DNA of 8,865 bases from the NCBI GenBank assembly GCA_016938425.1, contig JAFGUR010000127.1, positions 1 through 8,865 on the forward strand. The letters run 5' to 3'. Both the position numbers and the translations under genes were made by a program. This stretch comes from Fusobacteriaceae bacterium. GTDB lineage: Bacteria > Fusobacteriota > Fusobacteriia > Fusobacteriales > Fusobacteriaceae. The notes beneath the pieces were generated by a model. It did no database searches, was not told the DNA's origin, and saw only the letters and a list, made by a program, of their open reading frames with translations. Shown here piece after piece: positions 4,893 to 8,865 of the stretch (its first letter is position 1; every line of letters begins with the position of its first letter).

Positions 4893-6790
4893 TGGGTAAA
4901 CCTCTAATTGGAAGCATTATCTTTGCAATAGGAATAATCGTAGCAAATGTTCCAGAAGGACTACTACCTACAATCACTCTAGCTCTAACCATAGCATCTA
5001 AAAGAATGGCTAAAAAAAATGCATTAGTAAAAAACCTTGAATCAATTGAAACGCTAGGTTCAACTACAGTTATTTGTACAGATAAAACCGGAACTCTAAC
5101 ACAAAACAAGATGACTCTCTCAACAATATTTGCAAATAATCAAATTTACGAATATACAAATATAAATCAAGAAAAGAAAAATACTCCAATTTTAGAATCC
5201 GAAATACTTTTTAAAACAATGATTCTATGTAATAATGCATCTAAAAAACTAGATAATACATTCCTAGGAGACCCAACAGAGACTGCACTTCTGCAATTCT
5301 CAAATAATTATATAGATTTAGATAAAATCAATACAGACTATGAAAGAATTCATGAAACACCATTTGATTCTCAAACAAAAAGAATGATTACAACAAATCT
5401 TGAAGGCAAAAACAAGATTGCCTACATGAAAGGAGCACCAGAAGTAATTCTTACTAAATGTTCTAAAATAATATACAACAATGAAATCAGAATTCTAAGC
5501 GATAAAGAAAAAGAAGATATCAATTCACAATACAAAACTCTTGCTCTAAGAGGTGAGAGAGTGTTAGGCTTTGCATACAAAGAAACAAATACTGAAAAAG
5601 CAATTGAAGAAGATTTTATATTCATAGGATTAGTTGGATTACTAGACCCACCAAGAGCAGAAATCAAAAGTGCAATCGAAAAATGTCATACTGCAGGAAT
5701 AAAAGTAATAATGATGACTGGAGACTACTCATTAACAGCTGAAGCTATAGCAAAACAAGTTGGACTGATACAAGGCAAACCAACAATTCTACTAGGAGAA
5801 GATATTGATAAAACTGATGAATCAAGTCTTAAAGAAATATTAAAACAAGACAATTTAATTTTCGCAAGAACTAACCCTGCCCATAAATTAAGAATCGTAA
5901 AAACACTTCAATCACTAGGAGAGATCGTAACAGTTACAGGAGATGGTGTAAATGATGCTCCCGCACTAAAAAATGCAGACATGGGTGTTGCAATGGGCTT
6001 AATGGGCACAGAAGTAGCAAGAGAAGCAGCCGATATGGTTTTACTCGATGATAACTTTGCAACAATTGTAATTGCAATTGAAGAAGGAAGAACCATATTT
6101 GATAATATTAAAAAATTTGTAGCATATATCCTAACAAGTAATGTCCCTCAAATTCTACCATTTATATTCTTTGTTCTACTTGGATTTCCACTTGCAATCT
6201 CAGTTATACTAATTTTAGCAATAGATTTAGGAACAGACCTTATTCCAGCTCTAGGACTTGCGGTTGAGAAACCTGAAGATAATGTAATGAAAAGAAAACC
6301 AAGAGCAAGAGATGAAAGACTATTATCAAAAAGACTACTATTCATGTCTTACGGAATAATAGGAATGATACAAGCACTTGCAGGATTCTTTACATTCTTT
6401 TACATACTATATGCAGGAGGATGGAGTTGGGGAACTGAATTAGCATTCAATAACCCTCTATACCTAAAAGCGGTTACAGGATATTTTGTAAGTATTATCA
6501 TATGCCAAATCGCTGATGTATTAATTTGCAGAACTAGAGTTGAGTCATTATTCGTAAAAGGATTCTTCCAAAACAAATTAGTTTATGCTGGAATATTTGC
6601 AGAATTAGTTCTTATAGGAATAATAGCATATACACCATTTGTAAATACTTTCTTTCAAACAGCACCACTAACACTTTTTGAATTGCTACTCCCAATTCCA
6701 TTTGCACTATTTATATTATTCGCAGATGAAACTAGAAAATACTATTTAAGAAAACAAAACAAATTCATTCAAAAATACTTAAGCTGGTAA
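4892..6790 (+). CDS. P-type cation ATPase, catalytic part and M4-M10, Na+/K+-ATPase-like (P2C), frameshifted
   Basis: This 632-aa frame carries the rest of the pump. M4 has ANVPEGLLP (Glu22). The phosphorylated Asp64 is in DKTGTLT. The nucleotide domain has FDSQTKRM and KGAPE, and the hinge has MMTGD and TGDGVNDAP (Asp351, Asp355). M5 reads TSNVPQILPF, M6 DLGTD (Asp445, Asp449), M8 CQIADVLICRTR (Gln539) and M9 IFAEL (Glu571). The C-terminus includes ADETRKYYLRKQN. The M6, M8 and tail sequences match Na+/K+- and H+/K+-ATPase alpha subunits (class P2C) better than Ca2+ pumps. Ser in the M5 TSN motif favours the Na+/K+ rather than the H+/K+ type. The M5 position that is normally Glu (Glu779 in animal pumps) is Gln420. 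No beta subunit is encoded nearby. The likely role is ATP-driven Na+ export at the cytoplasmic membrane, possibly exchanging K+ or H+. Confidence 0.88.
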   Translation: MGKPLIGSIIFAIGIIVANVPEGLLPTITLALTIASKRMAKKNALVKNLESIETLGSTTVICTDKTGTLTQNKMTLSTIFANNQIYEYTNINQEKKNTPILESEILFKTMILCNNASKKLDNTFLGDPTETALLQFSNNYIDLDKINTDYERIHETPFDSQTKRMITTNLEGKNKIAYMKGAPEVILTKCSKIIYNNEIRILSDKEKEDINSQYKTLALRGERVLGFAYKETNTEKAIEEDFIFIGLVGLLDPPRAEIKSAIEKCHTAGIKVIMMTGDYSLTAEAIAKQVGLIQGKPTILLGEDIDKTDESSLKEILKQDNLIFARTNPAHKLRIVKTLQSLGEIVTVTGDGVNDAPALKNADMGVAMGLMGTEVAREAADMVLLDDNFATIVIAIEEGRTIFDNIKKFVAYILTSNVPQILPFIFFVLLGFPLAISVILILAIDLGTDLIPALGLAVEKPEDNVMKRKPRARDERLLSKRLLFMSYGIIGMIQALAGFFTFFYILYAGGWSWGTELAFNNPLYLKAVTGYFVSIIICQIADVLICRTRVESLFVKGFFQNKLVYAGIFAELVLIGIIAYTPFVNTFFQTAPLTLFELLLPIPFALFILFADETRKYYLRKQNKFIQKYLSW

Positions 6791-6829
6791 AAAAAACTTA
6801 AAAAATAAAAATACTTATTATTTTTTAAT
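6788..6829. terminator. Convergent intergenic T-rich terminator region
   Basis: Only 27 nt separate the convergent stops at 6790 and 6818. On the minus strand the bases after the stop read TATTTTTATTTTTTAAG followed by T8. On the plus strand TTATTATTTTTTAA lies at 6817-6830, inside the end of the opposing gene. Oligo-T tracts are typical archaeal termination signals. No GC stem is present. Confidence 0.4.
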
Positions 6830-7141
6830 AACAGAAACACCATATTTTGGCCTCTCTTCACAAATTGGACAATAAGGGACTATTTCAGTACGTGCTTTAC
6901 CAAAACCCAAAAATGAAAATTTATTATTAGGCATCGGATGTTCTATTGTTGCTGCCAAAACATCCTCGCCACAATCTAAACATTCTAACAAATTTCCAAC
7001 TTGTCTATAAATATGTTCAGTTCCTTGTTTCCTATGATATTTAACTCCATCTATTTCTGCAAATTCTTTTCCAAAAGTTACCCAAGCTGGATTACTTTCT
7101 ACCAACTTAAACTCTAATTTCTCTCTTATTTGTTGTTCCAT
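6818..7141 (-). CDS. Unknown 107-aa protein with two CxxC pairs (putative zinc-binding)
   Basis: I cannot assign a named family. Two cysteine pairs, Cys54-x2-Cys57 (CLDCGE) and Cys91-x2-Cys94 (CPIC), are 33 residues apart and look like the knuckles of a zinc ribbon. Both are followed by an acidic residue close by. The N-terminal half (about 1-50) is mixed charged and contains two His (36 and 43) and aromatic residues. The C-terminus ends in a strand-like YGVSVIKK. No membrane segment is seen. The gene faces the P-type ATPase tail-to-tail and lies downstream of the DrrAB-like operon on the same strand, but probably has its own promoter in the 134-nt gap. Zinc binding is likely from the motif; whether it binds nucleic acid or protein cannot be told. 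Confidence 0.7.
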   Translation of the reverse strand: MEQQIREKLEFKLVESNPAWVTFGKEFAEIDGVKYHRKQGTEHIYRQVGNLLECLDCGEDVLAATIEHPMPNNKFSFLGFGKARTEIVPYCPICEERPKYGVSVIKK

Positions 7142-7172
7142 ACTATAAAAAATCAGACCCTCTTCTTAATAG

Positions 7173-7180
7173 TATTTATT
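7173..7180 (-). promoter_or_regulatory. Candidate TATA box for the zinc-ribbon gene
   Basis: AATAAATA on the minus strand is centred about 35 nt upstream of the ATG at 7141, which implies a leader of about 10 nt. It lies right beside the T-tract of the presumed upstream terminator. A second AT-rich run (TTTTTTATAG, 7144-7153) is too near the start codon to be the TATA box of a normal transcript. Confidence 0.35.
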
Positions 7181-7181
7181 G

Positions 7182-7225
7182 AAAAATAAATGTCACCACC
7201 ATTGATACAAATCAAAAAGGTGACA
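7182..7225 (-). terminator. Hairpin plus T-tract downstream of DrrAB-like operon
   Basis: A perfect 7-bp inverted repeat, TGTCACC (7191-7197) and GGTGACA (7219-7225), encloses a nested 5-bp repeat TTGAT (7202-7206) and ATCAA (7211-7215) with a 4-nt loop. On the minus strand it is followed at once by TTTATTTTT (7190-7182). That arrangement resembles an intrinsic terminator about 50 nt after the permease stop. It also lies just upstream of the next gene's TATA-like box, so a protein-binding operator is an alternative reading. Confidence 0.45.
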
Positions 7226-7241
7226 ATAGTCATAGCAATCT

Positions 7242-7265
7242 AGGTAAAGGTAGAGGTAGAGATAT
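7242..7265. repeat. Short degenerate hexamer repeat
   Basis: Four adjacent 6-nt units, AGGTAA, AGGTAG, AGGTAG and AGATAT, lie between the permease stop and the hairpin. On the minus (transcribed) strand they give a pyrimidine-rich 3' untranslated stretch. No function is apparent. Confidence 0.45.
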
Positions 7266-7275
7266 AGATTAATAC

Positions 7276-8022
7276 CTAAACTTCTATCTTAGAAAAACTC
7301 CAAGCTCCTAGTATTATCATTAACACACTCAAAGGAATTAAAACAACCATATCAACTATAAATCCTGTCAAATAAACTCCTGTAAGCAAACCCCTCAAAG
7401 CATCTACACCATAAACCATTGGATTCAAAGTTGTTATAATTCTTAAAAATGTAGGTAATCCATCAAGACTAAACAAAGCTCCTGATAAAAAAAACATAGG
7501 CATAATTAAAAGATTCATAATCATAGGAAAAGCGCTCATATCATCAAATCTCGATGCAATAGCTATTCCCAAAGCATTAAAAAACATAGCAATCAAAAAC
7601 ATAACTAATAATGCAACCAAAAAATAATACCAACTTACAAATCTAAACCCTAAAAGCATAGTAATTAATAAAACTAAAATTCCCTGAAAAATTGCAACTG
7701 TTGCTCCACCAAGTGTTCTTCCAAGCATAATCTTCCACCTAGGAACTGGAGCAACTAAAGTCTCTTTTAAAAACCCAAATTGCTTATCCCAAATAGTTTC
7801 TGCACCATTCATAACAGACCCAAATAAAATAGTCATAGCAACAATTCCTGGTGCCAAAAATGACATATAATCACCTTCACCAGCAGCAGCATAAACTCCT
7901 CCAAAACCATAACCAAAAGCTATTAAAAATAATAAAGGTTGAACTAAAGAAATCACAATTCTTGCTCTAGCTCTTGTAAATCTTATAAGTTGCCTTTTCC
8001 ACATAACATGTATCGCTCCCAT
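7276..8022 (-). CDS. ABC-2 type permease, DrrB-like
   Basis: This complete 248-aa permease belongs to the daunorubicin-resistance/NodJ-like ABC-2 family and is paired with the ATPase just upstream. Six membrane segments are visible at about 22-42, 55-75, 100-126, 133-157, 163-186 and 219-243. Family motifs are SFLAPGIVAM (about 54-63), the cytosolic loop LKETLVAPVPRWKIMLGR with its APV-P-R core, FFLSGALFSL, and NPMVYGVDALRG before the last segment. It probably exports a lipid, glycolipid or hydrophobic compound; the name does not establish drug resistance. It starts 4 nt after the ATPase stop, with GGTGA at the correct distance, so the two genes form one transcriptional unit. It differs in family from the three permeases at 1-2585. 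Confidence 0.9.
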   Translation of the reverse strand: MGAIHVMWKRQLIRFTRARARIVISLVQPLLFLIAFGYGFGGVYAAAGEGDYMSFLAPGIVAMTILFGSVMNGAETIWDKQFGFLKETLVAPVPRWKIMLGRTLGGATVAIFQGILVLLITMLLGFRFVSWYYFLVALLVMFLIAMFFNALGIAIASRFDDMSAFPMIMNLLIMPMFFLSGALFSLDGLPTFLRIITTLNPMVYGVDALRGLLTGVYLTGFIVDMVVLIPLSVLMIILGAWSFSKIEV

Positions 8023-8026
8023 TCTC

Positions 8027-8031
8027 TCACC
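8027..8031 (-). promoter_or_regulatory. Shine-Dalgarno GGTGA overlapping the ATPase stop codon
   Basis: GGTGA, the common archaeal ribosome-binding core, contains the TGA stop of the ATPase gene and ends 4 nt before the ATG at 8022. It fixes the permease start and implies translational coupling of the two subunits. Confidence 0.65.
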
Positions 8032-8827
8032 TATTCCTCACAACTTGTCTCATCATATCAGATGAGGATGCACTATCTTTCCTAATATTCTCTCCAGTCA
8101 ATTTCAAATACGCATCTTCTAAAGTTTTTGTTTTTGTTTCACTAATAATCTCTTTAACAGAACCATAAGCAATTATTTTACCTCTATCAATTATAGCAAT
8201 TTTATCAGCAATTTGTTCTGCTTCTTCTAAATAATGTGTTGTCATAAAAACTGTCATATCATTACTTTTTTTAATATCATTAAGATGTTTCCATAAGAAA
8301 TGCCTTGTTTGAGTATCTAAACCTAAAGTTGGTTCATCTAAAAATAAAATTCGTGGCTCATGAATTAATCCTCTAGCAATTTCTAATCTTCTCTTCATTC
8401 CACCTGAGAATGTTTTAACTAAATCATCCTTTCTATCATCAAGACCAATAAACTCTAAAAGTTCTAAAATCTTTTTTTTCTTATCATTCTTTGACACCTT
8501 ATACAAAGTTGCATGAAAATCCATATTCTCATACGCAGTAAGTTCAGTGTCTAATGAAGGGTCTTGAAAAACAATACCAAAAGACTTTCTCACATCATCC
8601 TGATTCTTTTGAGTATCAAACCCATTAACTAATATTTTACCTGAATTTTGTCTTATAAGAGTTGTAAGCATCTTAATTGTTGTAGATTTCCCCGCACCAT
8701 TAGGTCCTAAAAATGCAAATATTTCTCCTCTTTTAACTTCAAAAGAAATATCATCAACTGCAACAAACTCTTTAAACTTCTTTGTCAAATTTGTTACTTG
8801 AATTATAGGTTTTTTCTTATTATCCAT
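8027..8827 (-). CDS. ABC transporter ATPase, DrrA-like
   Basis: This complete 266-aa ATPase subunit belongs to a DrrA-type exporter. Walker A is GPNGAGKST (41-49), the Q-loop Gln is at 88, and the signature FSGGM is at 140-144. Walker B is ILFLDE (160-165) with catalytic Glu165, followed by GLD (169-171) and the switch His198. The C-terminus has the DrrA-type tail: a TLEDAYLKLTGE segment (about 234-245), then a Ser-rich stretch (SASSSDMMRQ) and a basic end. It is first in a two-gene operon with the DrrB-like permease and presumably hydrolyses ATP at the inner face of the membrane to drive export. An A8/T8 run inside the gene (8472-8479) is intact, unlike the runs that interrupt two other genes here. 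The ATG at 8827 fits a TATA box about 31 nt upstream and has no Shine-Dalgarno. Confidence 0.93.
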   Translation of the reverse strand: MDNKKKPIIQVTNLTKKFKEFVAVDDISFEVKRGEIFAFLGPNGAGKSTTIKMLTTLIRQNSGKILVNGFDTQKNQDDVRKSFGIVFQDPSLDTELTAYENMDFHATLYKVSKNDKKKKILELLEFIGLDDRKDDLVKTFSGGMKRRLEIARGLIHEPRILFLDEPTLGLDTQTRHFLWKHLNDIKKSNDMTVFMTTHYLEEAEQIADKIAIIDRGKIIAYGSVKEIISETKTKTLEDAYLKLTGENIRKDSASSSDMMRQVVRNR

Positions 8828-8854
8828 TTTAATAAAAATATATAGATTATCTTA

Positions 8855-8862
8855 TTTATAAA
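8855..8862 (-). promoter_or_regulatory. TATA box for the DrrAB-like operon, inside a 14-bp palindrome
   Basis: TTTATAAA is centred about 31 nt upstream of the ATG at 8827, suggesting a near-leaderless transcript. It forms the core of the perfect palindrome TTATTTATAAATAA (8852-8865), which ends exactly at the window edge. A symmetric TATA box could also serve a divergent gene beyond the window. Confidence 0.5.
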
Positions 8863-8865
8863 TAA

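Noticed and set aside
4890..4894. TAATG overlap as a start for an independent second P-type ATPase gene
   Set aside because: A catalytic fragment starting between M3 and M4 lacks the actuator domain and M1-M2. The one-base repair gives a standard pump.
4535..6345. Several minus-strand frames of 60-90 codons inside the P-type ATPase
   Set aside because: They are opposite unmistakable ATPase motifs (TGES, DKTGTLT, TGDGVNDAP) and have compositions typical of antisense shadows.
7242..7271. Hexamer repeat as a CRISPR-like or regulatory array
   Set aside because: Units are only 6 nt, contiguous, degenerate and few, with no spacers.

Overview
The window is an AT-rich chromosomal segment, most likely archaeal. 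Support for this: TATA-like boxes lie about 30-41 nt upstream of the four candidate operon starts, implying very short leaders. A GGTGA ribosome-binding site sits at one gene junction and GGAGG at another. The transporters resemble archaeal types: a DrrA/DrrB exporter and a Na+/K+-ATPase-like P-type pump without a visible beta subunit. A DPANN-type lineage (Woesearchaeota or Pacearchaeota-like) is my guess from base composition and gene style, not a demonstrated placement.

Layout. Positions 1-3973 (minus strand) are one tightly packed operon. It encodes an ABC ATPase of the COG4586 type, an unknown 123-aa soluble protein, an ABC-2 permease (278 aa), an unknown 119-aa two-helix membrane protein, a second permease broken into two reading frames, and a third permease running off the left edge. 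Junctions are 4-nt overlaps or gaps of 3-7 nt. A divergent promoter region (3974-4094) separates this operon from a plus-strand P-type ATPase (4095-6790), which is also broken into two frames. A convergent minus-strand gene for a small protein with two CxxC pairs follows (6818-7141). A 134-nt intergenic stretch then holds a hairpin plus T-tract and a hexamer repeat. Finally a minus-strand two-gene DrrB/DrrA-like ABC exporter occupies 7276-8827, with a TATA-like palindrome at the right edge. No stretch over 300 nt lacks a gene. I see no tRNA, rRNA, CRISPR array or insertion sequence.

Main observations. Both broken genes are restored to full, family-typical length (284 and 898 aa) by adding one T to a T-run on the coding strand: T9 at 992-1000 (minus strand) and T7 at 4872-4878 (plus strand). 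For the permease, the adjacent paralogous permease is an internal control, since it is uninterrupted at exactly this position. The cause could be homopolymer under-calling, genuine frameshift mutations, or transcriptional slippage; the sequence cannot decide. The leftmost operon, with one ATPase, three permeases and two interleaved proteins of unknown family, is the best candidate for an undescribed system. It is probably a membrane-remodelling or export ABC complex with accessory subunits, but its substrate is unknown. The P-type ATPase keeps nearly all cation-coordinating residues of animal Na+/K+-ATPases, but has Gln where transmembrane segment M5 normally carries Glu.
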